Below are positions 1 to 14,300 of a stretch of DNA of 64,000 bases, in pieces. The notes beneath the pieces are model-generated. The model was not told the DNA's origin. It did no database searches and saw only the letters and a list, made by a program, of their open reading frames with translations. The DNA is from Dysidea avara (lineage: Eukaryota; Porifera; Demospongiae; Dictyoceratida; Dysideidae): the NCBI RefSeq assembly GCF_963678975.1, contig NC_089281.1, positions 620,001 through 684,000 of the forward strand, in the 5' to 3' direction. The position numbers and the translations under genes are program-made. Position 1 is the first letter of the stretch; each line of letters opens with the position of its first letter.

Positions 1-318
1 ATCACATGGGGGTCTGGATCATGTGGGCAGTTGGGTCATGGTGACACAACTTCTCGCAACAAACCAACCATGATTGAACGTTTTACTGGTGAACTATCCC
101 GACCTAAGGTGCATCAAATAGAATGTGGTGATGAGCACAACATAGCTCTGACGGACACTGGGGAGGTGTGGACATGGGGTAATAATTATTATAACAAGTT
201 GGGATTGCCAGTTGATGGAGATCATGTGAGCAGTCCACGGAAGGTGCTGGTTAAGATGGAGGGAGTGAATCATGTGTCTTGTGGAACCAACCATTGTATG
301 GCTGCTAGGCTATACTGA
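1..318 (+). CDS. RCC1-repeat protein, C-terminal end (partial)
   Basis: The reading frame is open from base 1 and ends at the TGA after residue 105, so only the 3' end of the gene is in the window. Two RCC1-type blades are visible: an ITWGSGSCGQLGHGD stretch at the very start, and ALTDTGEVWTWGNNYYNKLG about 50 residues later, followed by the typical VSCGTNHCMA turn that closes a blade. RCC1 blades form a seven-bladed propeller, and family members act as exchange factors, ubiquitin-ligase scaffolds or ciliary proteins. The protein stops within ten residues of the last blade, so the propeller is at the C-terminus, which argues against HERC-type ligases with a C-terminal HECT domain. The exact orthologue cannot be named from this fragment. 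It is convergent with INO80. No canonical AATAAA signal was seen just downstream. Confidence 0.85.
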   Translation: MTWGSGSCGQLGHGDTTSRNKPTMIERFTGELSRPKVHQIECGDEHNIALTDTGEVWTWGNNYYNKLGLPVDGDHVSSPRKVLVKMEGVNHVSCGTNHCMAARLY

Positions 319-2228
319 ATCTAGTACAGAGTGTTATATATATTCTAACTTTTATAGTCAAAAGATATTTTTATTGTGGTAAGGTAGTTATTGTTTTAAA
401 GCTTACTTTATATAATTATAGGTATTGTGTAGAAATATTATCATGCTGGTTGCATGAATGAATTGTGGATAGGGGCTCTATAGTCCTAATATACACTATT
501 CTCTACTATCATAAGCTGCTAGTCCTTTTTGGGGATTTGGATTTACACACTACTTGAAACATTGAGAAATTGTTTTCGTTAAACAGGACACACACTGGTT
601 TTCGGTGAAAATTTTGAGAAAAGTCAAACAATATACTCTAATATAACAGCTATAATAGAAATCCAATTTTCTGCATAATTATGCTACTGGCATGCGCAAC
701 AACAGCTAACTGGAAGTAGATTGATCCTCTCACACATTAAACATAGTGACTTCAGTCAAGGTTTATTGTACCGTACTTCATGACGGTAAGTTTTGAATGC
801 ATAAAAGTTTCTTTTAAGGTTAAAATCGTAAATTTTAATTTGCAGTGAAAATTATGTCATTCTGTCTTGTCTGGAGTATAGCAATAATGCCATATGACAT
901 CAAAGGGGATTGTTTGGCAGTTAAAGTTAACTCACACCCGGCATACAATAATATTAAAGTGATTGTTATTAATGCTTATTGGGTTATTATTTTACAATAG
1001 AAACCTGTGAAGGGTTACTCTAATCTATCCCTTTTATTTCGAAAGGTCTTTACAATTTAACTAGCTTCTACTGTTGGGGATGGCTTTAATCATGGCAGGA
1101 TGGAATATAACTATATATGGTATTATATGCAAGAGGTTCAGGGAGAATATCCTTCCAGTACAAACACAGACCTTCACACTTGTGCTGTAACGTCTTAATA
1201 AATAAAAGTTGTGAGTTCATCTTTGATCAAACTATTAGTACTTCTACTGGTGATAAAGAATTATTGATAAGATCAACTGATCAAGCCTTTATTGTGAGAA
1301 CAGACTACTACCATCAAGTGTTATTGTGTGTTTGTATTCCAGATATCGATACTCCGATCCCCTCACAATTCTTTCTTCCCTTCTACCATCAATTGCAAAT
1401 TGTGGGATTCTCTAGTTATACTGGATGATATTTAAACAATTTATCCCTGCACCTCTTCCCTTAAATGTATTATCTGTGTTTTTATACTTTTTGAGTTCTA
1501 CACAGTAAAAAACAATAACATGAAGAATGTACTAGCTACATGTGTTTGATAAATCGACCTATTAAGAGTACAGGGATCCCCCCAAGGTGGTTTCCAGATT
1601 TGGTAGAGAGTTATTAGGTGGAGGGGTTTGGGGCATAGCCCCAAGCAAATTTTGAACACTAAAATATGTATACTTAGCTACTTACAAGACTCATGAAAAC
1701 CTAATAATTACATGCCTACTACTGTAGTCCTAAATGTCAATTATGGATTATGGCTGGTTAGGTAATGTTACAAATTATCACAATACCTGGTAAGTTTAGC
1801 TACTAAGTCTTCTGAAGTCACTCTTAGCTACACAGTTTAGTAATGTCATTAAGGTAGTATTATAATGTTCTATCAGTTTTGATTGCTCTATTAGAGTATC
1901 TCAATTATTAAGGTTTTCAATACACCTCTGGCCTCCTTTTGAGGAATCAATGCAAGTAATACACTCTATAGCTATATTGCCCAGCTCTGTTGTATATTGT
2001 GCTGCCATACAAACAAACATAGTGTGGTGTTACTGCTGCAAGCCTAGAAGTTATAACTTGAGGGGGCTTCTGGAAACCCTGTAACCCCCCCCCCCAAATA
2101 TGCATTGATTTTCCCCTTATTCATAGGAACAGGGGAGGCACCTCTACTTTGAGAGGGAACTTTGCTCCCAGTTTTAAGATCAAGAAAGCACACATTACTA
2201 TGGTAATGTTGTTTATGCATTATTATGG
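319..2228. other. Intergenic region between RCC1-like gene and INO80 3' end
   Basis: About 1.9 kb of AT-rich sequence between two convergent genes. It includes a short poly-C run near 2083 and one copy of the dispersed TGCTCTATTAGAGTATCTC tag near 1884-1902. A 103-codon open frame at 1117-1428 has no recognisable domain and is not called as a gene. I see no other structure. Confidence 0.5.
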
Positions 2229-2234
2229 TTTATT
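2229..2234 (-). terminator. Polyadenylation signal AATAAA of INO80
   Basis: TTTATT on the + strand reads AATAAA on the - strand, 73-78 bases past the INO80 stop codon. It is the first canonical signal downstream and lies in AT-rich sequence, as expected for a 3' UTR. Confidence 0.6.
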
Positions 2235-2306
2235 CATAACATTATAATAACTTGCACTACAAATAAATTGCAAATCATACTTGGTGCATGTCTGTGTGTA
2301 CGTGTG

Positions 2307-5300
2307 TCATGGTGTATGGTTTACTGCAGAATATGGTGGTACAGGACTAGCTCTTGGTGATGAGTGGTTGCTAGGAGGGTTGCTACTAGCAACAGGTGAT
2401 GGCACAGCAAGTAATCCAGTAGATGACAACAAAGGATTGTAGGGAACACCATAAGCTGCAAACGCTGCTTGGGAAGCTGCTAGTTTACCAGCCATTGCTC
2501 CAGCTGCAGCAGCAGCACTTCCGCCTTTCTTCTTTGGCCGTGACTTCGCCGTAGTAACCTTTCCCTTAGAACCAGCAGGTGTCAACTTAGGAGTAACAGC
2601 TCTTGAAGTGTCTGGAGTATTCCTACCACTTCCTTGATCAGCTATCACTAGCAAACCAGAGTTACTGTCCGAGTCGTCGTTGACAACATCAATATTGTTA
2701 GTGTCATTGACAAATGAAGAAGTGACACTGTTTGGTCGGCTCACTTGCAGTGGTGAGGGTGTGTCAAGGCTGTACCGTTTGGCAAGTGGCTCATCATTGT
2801 TCCAGTCTTGTTTCCGTTTTGATCCCCTCCCTTTCTTCTGCTTGTCTTCCTGATTATGTCGTTCTGACTGTCGGGCCATAACTGAAAGAACAAAAAGGGA
2901 CAGACAGTGGTGGTATTAACTTTGTACTGTAAACTGTATATGCAGAAATTTGGAGAGCAGAATATTTGGCGTTCGCTTAATATTTGGCGTTTGGCGAGAG
3001 TTTAATTTGACGAAATGTGACAGATCTGCAATAACCTGAATACAATGGGTGAAATACTTGCATATTACAACTATTATTTAGTGAACACCCTTTTTCTTAG
3101 TGAAGAAAAGGACTAACAATAAAAGCCTGGACACCATCTTATTCGCCTACTCAAGAGGTGTTTGTTTACATCACATTGAAGCAACAGTACGCGAGCGATC
3201 TTTCTTCACAAACTTCGTCTTTGTATATATGTAGTGAAGGAAGGTGACACAAGGAAAAACTTACCCAGTAATTGATTCCTCTGTTCATGGCGAACACGAT
3301 GGTGAAAATTTCAATGTCACACATCATTCTGTTGGTAAGTTACAACTGTTTTAGTAAATGCCTGCAGTTTATTTTCTTAACACTTGCTGTACATATCAAT
3401 CTTTCTGTTGTTGCTACTTTGTTGGCTGTAACTCCGAAAGTTAGTGGCATATGAGGCTGGAACTTTTCCAGAGCATACACTTGGCTAAGTAGATTATAAA
3501 TATTTAATAAACAGGAATTCGAAAAAAATGCACGATTGTGTCGGGTTTTCGCAGATCCAGTCACAAATGCATGTCTAATAAAGTGAAGCCCCAAGTGGTA
3601 GCAAATTGTGTAGCTTCTCTTCGTCTACACTTACCTTGTGGCCCATGTATATACCAGAGAGAGTATTTCATGTGACTGACAACAGATTTATTCAGTCTAT
3701 AACCAGTTGCAGAAACTGTCTGAAAAGGAAATGAAGTGATTGGGCACATTCTCTGTAAGATTTCTGCTGTGTGTATTATAGTCTTCCTGCCAGTGAATGA
3801 GTAGGACCTGATAGCAAAAATTTAGTGCACACTTGATGAGATTGTCCTTGCTTCTTGTTAGATCTTGTGTCTATAATTTCATTGGTTAAATATTAGAAAC
3901 ACTAATAATAGAGCATGGCAAGATTTTAATTTGGTGATTTTGTAAGCATCCGCCAAACCGCCAATTTTAATTCCACACCAATTATACAGTACATTGCTCA
4001 ACATTGGCTGCACAGTAAATTCACTAAAAATTTATCCTCGAATTGCACATGGTTCACTATCACCACTTACGATACTAAATTGCTACTCAACTCACATCTT
4101 GCCTCCATTTCTTCATCATCAAGGAGTAGTGACACAACCTCTTTTGGTTTGAGTGCATCCGATCGGAATTCCCCTCCTGTAATCACCATTTTTTGTATCT
4201 ATGGTAACAGTGCATCACATGAACCATCAGTGGATCACATGATCTCATACTTCGCTCTTCTCCTCTGCTCTTTGCAGGATACGCTCCTCGACGGTTCCCT
4301 TGACAACCAGCCGGTACACTGTAACTTGTTTAGTTTGGCCCAGTCTGTGAGCACGGTCCATTGCCTATTACCATAGTGATGTAAGGGTGTGGCTTAAATT
4401 AGGTACAAACCTGTTGGTCCACTGTCGGGTTCCAGTCACTGTCATAAAATATCACCTGGGGAATTGGAGCAATGTGATTAGTAGAATTGTTACTAGGTGA
4501 ACATAGTTACCGTGTCAGCAGCAGTCAGGTTAATACCAAGACCTCCTGCCCTTGTACTCAGTAGGAATACAAATATGTCCGACCTAACCAAGTCAATACA
4601 GATAGTATACTAACATGTACAGTATAGTCACCTATTAACTACATCATAATAATACTCAATGGTTACAGTACACTTTGCCTACCCTTGAAATGTGTTAGGA
4701 TACCCATATCATATGTATATACAAGCAAGACTGCAAGATTCTGTAGTTCGTAGTAACCACTTTAGATTCTGACAAGCCTAGCATCTCCATTCTGGCACAG
4801 AACTTTGGAACTTCTCTTTAAAAACTCTCCATATAAATTGAGGACGGCACAATTGGAAAACCTTCAGAATTAAAAAGGACAAAGAATTGGTCCCAACAGG
4901 TCAAGATTTCACTTTTTAAAAAGGACAACTTCTTCACTGCAGCATAAGTGGATTAGTGCTAAAGAATCTGATATAAAGAGCACTACAGTTTGCACTGTCC
5001 TACAAAGAACACACCGTACCAATGTAGCACTCCTAATCTTTACAAGGAGTCAGTGTGCATTAGAGTAAACAGCCACTACAGCAGGTTAACACCCAATCAC
5101 CATGGGATGATGACATCACTCACTTAGTCTGAAAGTCATCCACCATATCTCTCCTCTCTGATATCCGTGATGACCCGTCCAACCTGATGTAACGATGATG
5201 TCTGTATTGCATGTACTCCTGTGTGACCTCATATGACATCATAGCCCCACCCCAAACCACACCTACCTCCAGGATATCAATCATCCTAGTCATCTGAGAA

Positions 5301-8300
5301 TATATTAGCACTCGATGACCGCCAGCCTTCAGTTTAGCTAGCAATCGATCGAGCACCACCATTTTGCTGCTGTCACTGATCATCACTTCTTTGTCTGTTG
5401 GATGGAATGGAGTATGGACATAAGACAGAGTTTCATTCCACATACCTGGTATTCTCAGGTTGGACCAGCCATGATAAGGATAAATGGCAGATAATCCTTG
5501 TGGTTGACATGGATACAGTTCAAACACTTGGTTAACTTGCTGCTGCTGGACACAACCCCTCATAACAACATTAACAAAGTTAGGGGAGCCCCCTCTGATT
5601 ATCTCCCCATGAAGCCCCATAGCTCCAGTATCAGAACAATAATAATAGGAGGGCGTGGCCTGTGTCTTGGGGATGTACATGACAAGACAACGAGGTAATT
5701 CAGTTGGAACAAAATGCCGTTCAGTGTAAAGTGTGGACACTTGATCATTGCTGCTGCTACAATATTCCAAACCATTGCACACTAAGTGGTCTCCTTCACG
5801 AGGCTCATCTTCACAAGAATCATAAGTGGGTGTGGTCCTCATGGGATACAGTCTGTGTGTACAGTGTGTGTACGTGTGGTGAGTGTGACCGCTGATCACC
5901 AGACCCTGAAGTAAGGGACTGTCCCTAATTGATGCTGGTGACATTACCAGATCTGGCCACAACACCAACTCACTCCTAGCCAACCTGTGATACCATATAT
6001 GGTAGTAGGGATCACATTATCACACACTCACCTCTTAGCATGTGATCCCCATAGCCTGAGGTGATACAGCATCATCATCCTCAACATCATTGTCATGACA
6101 ACCTCCAATCTGTTGGGTCACATGAGCAGCCATCAGTAGTTTGTTAATATTACCAAATAAGGGTATGCCAAGTTAAATGTTTACCCTTTAGTGGTCTGGC
6201 GGTTTGGGAAAATTTCTTCCCCGACTGCTTAATATTATTAGAGTATATGACTGCCCTTGATCTTGCCTCCTCTGAAAGTCTTTATTGTCCTGCCACATTG
6301 TGAATTATCAAAATCAATTTGGCACAGCTAATTAAGCTACTACTGTAGTTGTTAACATTCATTGGGGGCCTCCCTCAGTAAGTCATGTTACTTGGGCAAG
6401 TTGACCAAACATTCCAACAGTCCTCAAATGCCAGAACTGTTTATCAAAAAGTATGATACAAGCAATGACAATTACACCTCATTCATTAGTGACCAGTTGA
6501 GCAAAAGTTTGCAATTTTCTTGAACTTCATTTTAATACTTCTTTTATTGTGTAAAGGGAAAAACCAATGGGGCTGTTAATAGCCAATAAGCTGTTAATAG
6601 CCAATAAGCTGTTAATAGCCAATAAGCTGTTAATAGCCAATAAGCTGTTAAAGTTTCAGCTTTATCTGGTAAGTACTTTTGGAGTTATAATCAACACATT
6701 CTACAATCAACCATTGTAGCTGCAATAGTGTCTTGTGGTTTGATAACATATCCCATAAATTAGTTGTTCATGGTACCTGTGGGCATCGCTGGAGAGCATC
6801 ACATGAGCATATTCCATGGGTGTGGTATCCATTAGCCTCAGGGCAGAGTAGCAGTTGTCACCATTGCTAAGAGACCGGTGGATGTAATCAGCAGTGTTTA
6901 TCCCCATGGTGATGGTGGCCAGCCTGTAGTGATCATGACATCTCAGTGATTATGACTCATGTACTAACCTCCCACCCCTCCCAAGATCCTCATATATACT
7001 GTATTACTATACTTTTTACAGATAAACATTCCCAAACGACCCTGTTCTCATTACACCCAGTATAGCATAACTGTTTCCATTTCACACATGGAAATTATTA
7101 GAATATAAGGTTCTGTATCAAACAGAAAGCCTGAGAGATATTTCTATCTCTCCTAAAATGGAAATTTTCAGTATAAACATCTCAAGCTTCTGGGTTAGCC
7201 TTATTCATCTGATCACAACTTACTACAGTACTAAAGAATATTTGAATAGTATGTTAACAAATCAAATAATGTCATGCTGACCGAATATCCGAATAATCAT
7301 TTCGGCACTATTACAAATGCCTGTAAGGTGTAAGTGCTCTGTAACTTCTGTCACATGTTTTAGTAACCTCCTGTGCTTATCCTGTAGTGGTCATGCCCTT
7401 CAGAACAGGAATGACCAGTCCCTCGAACACTATTGTGGGTAAGATGATGTCAACTGCACACACTTTTTGATGGCATTGTAGACAGTTCTATGAAGCGATA
7501 ACAATACTAAGAAACAGTAAGAAAAGGGACATAGAGACATGTTGCTACCTTGTACATCTCAAAACAGTGGCCTCATGCACATACGCTGAGATAACTACTA
7601 ACAGGTTAGCGATGTTTATTGTGTTACTACAAAAAGTACTAGACCGTTGTTAAGTTGTGAGAATTTGTTCAATTAGGTTGATATTTGCACTTAAAATGGA
7701 ATTGTGGTTACCACTGCGTAAATAACAGCTAGATAATCGAACTCCTAGCGAGTAATTTAATATATAGCTTTATAGGATTATATTGTATGGTTTGTAAGTT
7801 TAGAAACAGTAGATTGGAGCCTCTACAAATTCAACAATGAGAAGGCTAATTAATGGCACCTTGGCAGTATTAGTTAGGTATAACCCAAAAGCGTCTTCAG
7901 TATGACATGAAATGCTTTCAATAAGTTGCTCCAAAATTTTATTTTTACTCAGTGGAATTTTCTACTGACTGCCTGACTGATGCCTTCAGACAAGTGTAAC
8001 TCAGTAATGGCTAAGGCTATGGTCTTGATTGTTTCACTGTAGACATCATTTAGCCCAACAAGTGCCTTGAGGCTTACTCACCTGTTTATTGAACGTGTTG
8101 TGATGTCATTGGCTAGAAAACCTGCAGAATAAGCTAGTGATCACATGATCCACAAGGACATACCCACCTTGATGAAATATTAGTTTAGGTAATGTAATAG
8201 GAGGAGATGCCGTAATGATGACTGGGGACTTCACCTCACGTCGTTCAAATAAGTCCGGATGATTACACACCTGGTGGATTACATGATCACAATAAACTAA

Positions 8301-11300
8301 CCAATCAAATGCAATGTAGGTAGCCACACCTTCCTAAACTGCATGACAAGGTTCATTAGGTGTGAGGTGGGGGCATGGCTCAGGTTGGACGAGGACCTCA
8401 GCAAATCCTCCAATGAGATCCGTTGTCTCAGTCCCTGGTATAGCTTGCGTTGGAATGGTGCGAGCTCACACATCAATTGGATCACTATCTGCAATGAGAT
8501 ATTGCCATTGGGATATTTATAACCACAAGTATTTCCTAATAAGGAATCATATAACTAGGATAAATTTAACTGTGGTAAAAGTTAGACAAGATCATTTTCA
8601 GCAACCAAACTTTCTATAAAATAATATTACAGTATACTGCTTGAGATCTGAGAAGAGTAGCAAACATACATGTGTGTGTGGTGTGTGTGTAATGGCATAG
8701 ATAATAATAGAGTACTTAAAAGGGATAGGAAACGCAATAACGTGACGTCACAAAATACGTACATTTCTATTGGAATTCCATGTATTACGTCACGAACATA
8801 CTTGTTACGCTTCCTGCGCTTGTATCAAAGAGAAACAAATTGTTGTAACGACAGGATTTTGCAACCAACAACTATGAAAACTTCACTACAATGAATTCAA
8901 GTAAGTAATCGAGGGGACTAGGATGGTACCAACCCTCAAGGAAGTTGTGCGCAAATTAAAGGAGATTGAAAGTGAAAAAAACGGCCCAAAAATTACTTTA
9001 AACCACTTTACTTTCTTCGTAAATACATTATATCCTTTTAACTGTGATAAACCTATTCCTTACCATTTAACAGAGGGAACCAGAGGAAATATCAGAGCAA
9101 AACAGGAACTGTTGCTTGATTCGAAAGTGGAACCGGCTATAAAAGAAGTGGTATGGATGAGGCACGAAGGTACTATGAGCGAAAGTATGACAGCGTGTAA
9201 CAATCATGGTTAATGCGATACGCTTTGTTACAAAATCTACGGACTGAATTCTCTCGCCAAAATCTCTCACAAAGGCCTAAGTACTTGCTGTAGTCTGTTG
9301 GATTACTATTTATGCTGCTTAGAACACTAATTCCTATGCTTGAACACAAAACTGTCTTGTCTTTTCAAGTCACGCGTAACGGAAATCAAACCGGAAATCG
9401 CTTGCGTTTCCTATCCCTTTTACTCTATTATCTATGGTAATGGTGTGTGTGCGCGCGATGCATTCAATTAGATTAGATGGTACTTGGTGCATTTCTGATC
9501 TGAACGACAGCACTAACTATACTACTGGATAGTCTGATTGTTAGGTGTATCCACTTAATAGAAGTTTGCAAAAAAATTTATAGTTCATAAACGAATGTAC
9601 TGCATTCATTCAATGGTTCAACTGCATTACTTGAATGACATAAGTAATGTTTGCACAAACTGGCTCATATTGGTAATTGAAATTACAGCAGAAGACAATC
9701 CGACTGCTCATCACGACATGAACCATTTTCACCGTGGACAGTTACACTTGAGACACTAGAAAGTAATTGTACACAAGTCATTAGTCGTCTGACAAGTTAA
9801 TTAGCTTTTGCTACAAGTGACCGACCACGTCCATGCACTACTACAAAGGGCAAAGTGCAGCTGGGAATGTTGCTGGACAAGCTGTAGAGGAAGAATTTTT
9901 GCAAGTTGTGTACTACTGTTGTAGTTGTAAGGTCTTTTGGCAGCTGCTACATCTTGTGTTTTCTCCTTGCGAATTATAGTGCCAACTTGAGAAATTCTAT
10001 TTGCCAAATAGAGCCAAAATTAGGAACTATGTTAGTAATGGATGTCAATGTTAAGCTTCGAAGGTTTATGAATATTGTATGTAGCTATAGCTACAGTTAG
10101 TTATAGCTACAGTTAGTTATAGCTACAGTTAGCTATAGCTACAGTTAGTTATAGCTACAGTTAGTTATAGCTACAGTTAGCTACGTATAGCTACAGTTAG
10201 CTATAGCTACAGTTAGCTACGTATAGCTACAGTTAGCTATAGCTACAGTTAGCTACGTATAGCTACAGTTAGCTATAGCTACAGTTAGCTACATATAGCT
10301 ACAGTTAGCTATAGCTACAGTTAGCTATAGCTACAGTTAGCTACATATAGCTACATATAGCTACAGTTAGCTACATACTATACAGTTGGTAGCCAATGGC
10401 AATAAGTGTACTGCATAGTAGGTTAATTCATTTAACAAAACAATAATTATTTGTTAAGCGCATACGTCTAATAAAAAACCTCAATTGGATTTCTTGGAGT
10501 GGTAGTGACCAAATGTGCAGTAGTCCAGTTTCTGTGTAGATCCTTCATGTGAAGCAAGACAGTTTGCTTGGTATACTCAAGACAGTTTGCTTGGTATACT
10601 CAATATGGTGCAATTAACAACCAGACTCTACAGTATTATGCTATCTGCAGTACTTTGTATTAAAGCAAGAGTGTGTTCTATTAGAGAGTTCTGTATATAA
10701 ATGACTGAACTGGTACAAGTTGTACGGGAGCTGATCACATTGTAACTCATGACATCACGATGGTGTTGTCATGTCACTACAAAGTAGGATCATACCTTCT
10801 TGGCCATTTCATTTTCAACATCCACCTTGCATCTCCTCAACATGAATGGTTTTAGTATCATGTGTAACCGTGACAACTGACCTGTGTAGAACATGGATGG
10901 CACATAATCAAAGACGTGTAAAGGCCTGGGGGTGCATGTGACAAGGTGCAGGAGCCTGGTGGTGTGATGTTTGTGACAAGGTGTAGCAGACTCACTTTCA
11001 CTAATACCAGTCTTCTTGTCCGAGCGACCTTCAATATCTTTAGAGAACCACTCATTGAACTCAGCATGAGAGTCAAACAAAGTCGGCATCACAAAATGGA
11101 GCAGTGCCCACAACTATATGGAACAAGATAAACAAATGTCATTTCAGACCATGTGAAGTGTCCTTATTAGCAGTGTTGGGACAGTTACTTTTTAAATGTA
11201 ACTAGTTACATATTACATATTATTTACAACTGAACTATTTAGTTACAGTTACATATTACCCATATATAATAAAGTAACTATAATAATATTACATATTATA

Positions 11301-14300
11301 TTACTTTGTGTCCACAGCCTTAAGCTGTCACGTGTGAAACTACCACCGTATCACATGACATGATTGCGTTGTTGGACAATGTGCAAATCTTGGTTATAAG
11401 CAAGAAGCTGGTGAGTAAGCTTCATTCAGTAGGCTTCATTACTTCGTAGTGGCTAGGCGTTACTCAGTGGATTACTAACGACATTAGTAACTTCGTTACT
11501 TAATAATATTACGTAACATTAGACTCGTTACAGTAACTTAGGTAACACGTTTCATTTGCAAGTACAGTAACTTGAGTTATATTACTTGTTTTTACAGCAT
11601 GCTTCGTTATATTACTTCGTTACCACTAAAGTAATAATTATTATGTAACGCGTTACCCCCAACACTGTTTATTAGTGAGGTGTCCTGATTTCAGAGGTCT
11701 AAATGTGTGTACACTAATACAAATGGGACCATGGACAAGTGTCCTAATTATCAAGGTGTCCTTATTAGTGAGGTGTCCTGATTATCAAGGTGTCCTTAAT
11801 AGTGAGGTGTCCTGATTATCAAGGTGTCCTTAATAGTGAGATGTCCTGATTATCAAGGTGTCCTGATTATCAAGGTGTCCAAGTAAAAGCAATCACATAA
11901 TTTAGCATGGTCAACTCACTGATACTTGATTGTAGTATTAGATCTTAGTGTTACTATAGCAACAGGTTGACACTCACCTCGGCCATATTGTTCTGTATAG
12001 GAGTACCAGTTAGTAGTAGTCTATTACGACAATTGAAACTGAGCAAGATCTTCCATCGTTGACTGTAATGACATCATTAGGTTAACAAAATTACAAACAG
12101 TATAAAATAGTATCATACCACATGATAATACCACAGGATAATACCACAGGGTGATACCACAGGACAATACCACAGGATGATACCACAGGGTGATACCACA
12201 GGATAATACCACAGGGTGATACCACAGGATAATACCACATGATAATACCACAGGATGATACCATAGGATAATACCACAGGGTGATACCACATGATAATAC
12301 CACAGGGTGATACCACATGATAATACCACAGGATGATACCATAGGATAATACCACAGGGTGATACCACATGATAATACCACAGGGTGATACCACAGGATA
12401 ATACCACAGGATAATACCACAGGGTGATACCACAGGATAATACCACAGGGTGATACCACAGGATGATACCACAGGGTGATACCACAGGATGATACCACAG
12501 GATAATACCACAGGGTGATACCACAGGATAATACCACAGGGTGATACCACCACAGGGTGATACCACAGGATAATACCACAGGGTGATACCACAGGATAAT
12601 ACCACAGGATAATACCACAGGGTGATACTACAGGATAATACCACAGGGTGATACCACAGGGTAATACCACAGGGTGATACCACAGGATAATACCACAGGG
12701 TGATACCACAGGATAATACCACAGGGTGATACCACAGGATAATACCACAGGGTAATACCACACCATTTCATAATCTTGGTTACCATTATGGTACCACTCA
12801 AATGCAATGTCGTCTCACACGAGTGTGAGCAATCAAAATAACTTACTACTTAAAGGGCATCATGGCACCTGTTTCTCTCACCAGTATTCATCACAAACAA
12901 AATGGGATGAATACCCGTGAACAAAACGGGTGCCACACTCTTCAATTTGTGAGTTTTTTAATTGCTCACACTTGTGCGAGACAATATTGCATTTGAGTGG
13001 TACCGTATATACCTCCAATCAAAACAGTATAAAACAGTTTCGAAGTATATAAGAGAAGTGTGTACATATTAGATAGCTTAGCTAGTCAAGAACATGACTT
13101 GTATACAAATGACATCATGCATGGGACAGCTTGAGTGATTTAGTACATAACCAGGCCATAAAGCTTGCTTTCCATGGAAACAGCAAGTTTCTAGTGCTAA
13201 ATTATTAGAATACAGAGACCCACCTGGTGCTACTCTTGATGGCCTGAGCCTCGTCCAATATCATGTACTGCCACTTAGTGCGCTGGAAGTATTTGATGTC
13301 TCGTACTATCTGTATATTATGGGATATCATGGGATAGTATGGATACCAGCAATTAGTGCTCACCAGCTGGTAACTTGTGATCAACATGTGCAAGGGGGAA
13401 TCCCGTCGATACAGTCCCTTCTGTAGTGACCATGAATGATGTAATAATGGTAGTGGCACACATGACTTACCTGACTCCAGAACTTCCTTATTGTCTTTCT
13501 GTCCTGGGGACCTCCCCAGTAAGGTAATACCTAATAAGGGAGTACATGTAGCAACGTGCTATGTACTGTTAAGGCCACGTAATATATGAGTTAATTCATT
13601 AGCTTTTCAAGTTCATTAATTCATTTTGCAAACCATGCCAAAATTAGGATACAGTGCAGATAAAACGTTACAAGGATGTGGCTTACATTACAGTAGGGAT
13701 GTGACATACATTAAAGCAGATATGTGAAGCAGGGATGTGACTTACATTAAAGTAGGGCACAAATCGACTGCACTCTTGTTGCCAATTATGCAGGGTGGAC
13801 GCTGGAGCCACAACGAGGAATGGTCCCCAAATGTTCTGTGTCTCAGCAAGGTGGGCCAAGAGGGCGATGCTCTGGACTGTCTTACCTAGACCCATCTCAT
13901 CGGCAAGGATACCATTGATACCCTAATATGGTAAGGATGTAGAAATCCTTATTAGTACTGTACATGTACAATCACACATTATACACACACACACACACAC
14001 AAATGTGTTATACAGGTAACACTACACACTGTACCTGGTTATACAAGTTGGACAGCCAGTTCATACCCTAAATGGTGATGATGACATTACATGATGTCAT
14101 AGAGCCCATGTGATCCCTACCTTGAGCTGGTATATCTTTAGTTGCCCCTGGAAGATTGATGGTTGTTGAAACTTGTCGGTAGGGAGGGTAGGATTAGCCA
14201 AGCTATACTGCTTGTCAACTACAAGGAAATCAAAATGAGATCAAGATGAGATCAAGATGAGATAAGTGTTGATCCTCTGAACCAGGAAATGATAAAGTGT

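Noticed and set aside
1117..1428. 103-codon open frame in the first intergenic region
   Set aside because: No recognisable domain, no splice or promoter context, composition like surrounding non-coding DNA.
2960..3970. Possible decayed transposon with GCGTTTGGCG ends
   Set aside because: The inverted similarity between 2965-3000 and 3940-3965 is short and imperfect; not enough to call.
5124..5984. Uninterrupted 287-codon frame as a single INO80 exon
   Set aside because: The 16 residues from 5219-5266 have no counterpart in the family and are bounded by GT and AG; treated as a 48-bp intron.
12024..12766. Long overlapping open frames rich in Val, Trp, Tyr and Cys on the - strand
   Set aside because: A 13-bp repeat leaves all three frames open; only the short piece at 11978-12062 is real coding sequence (INO80 exon).
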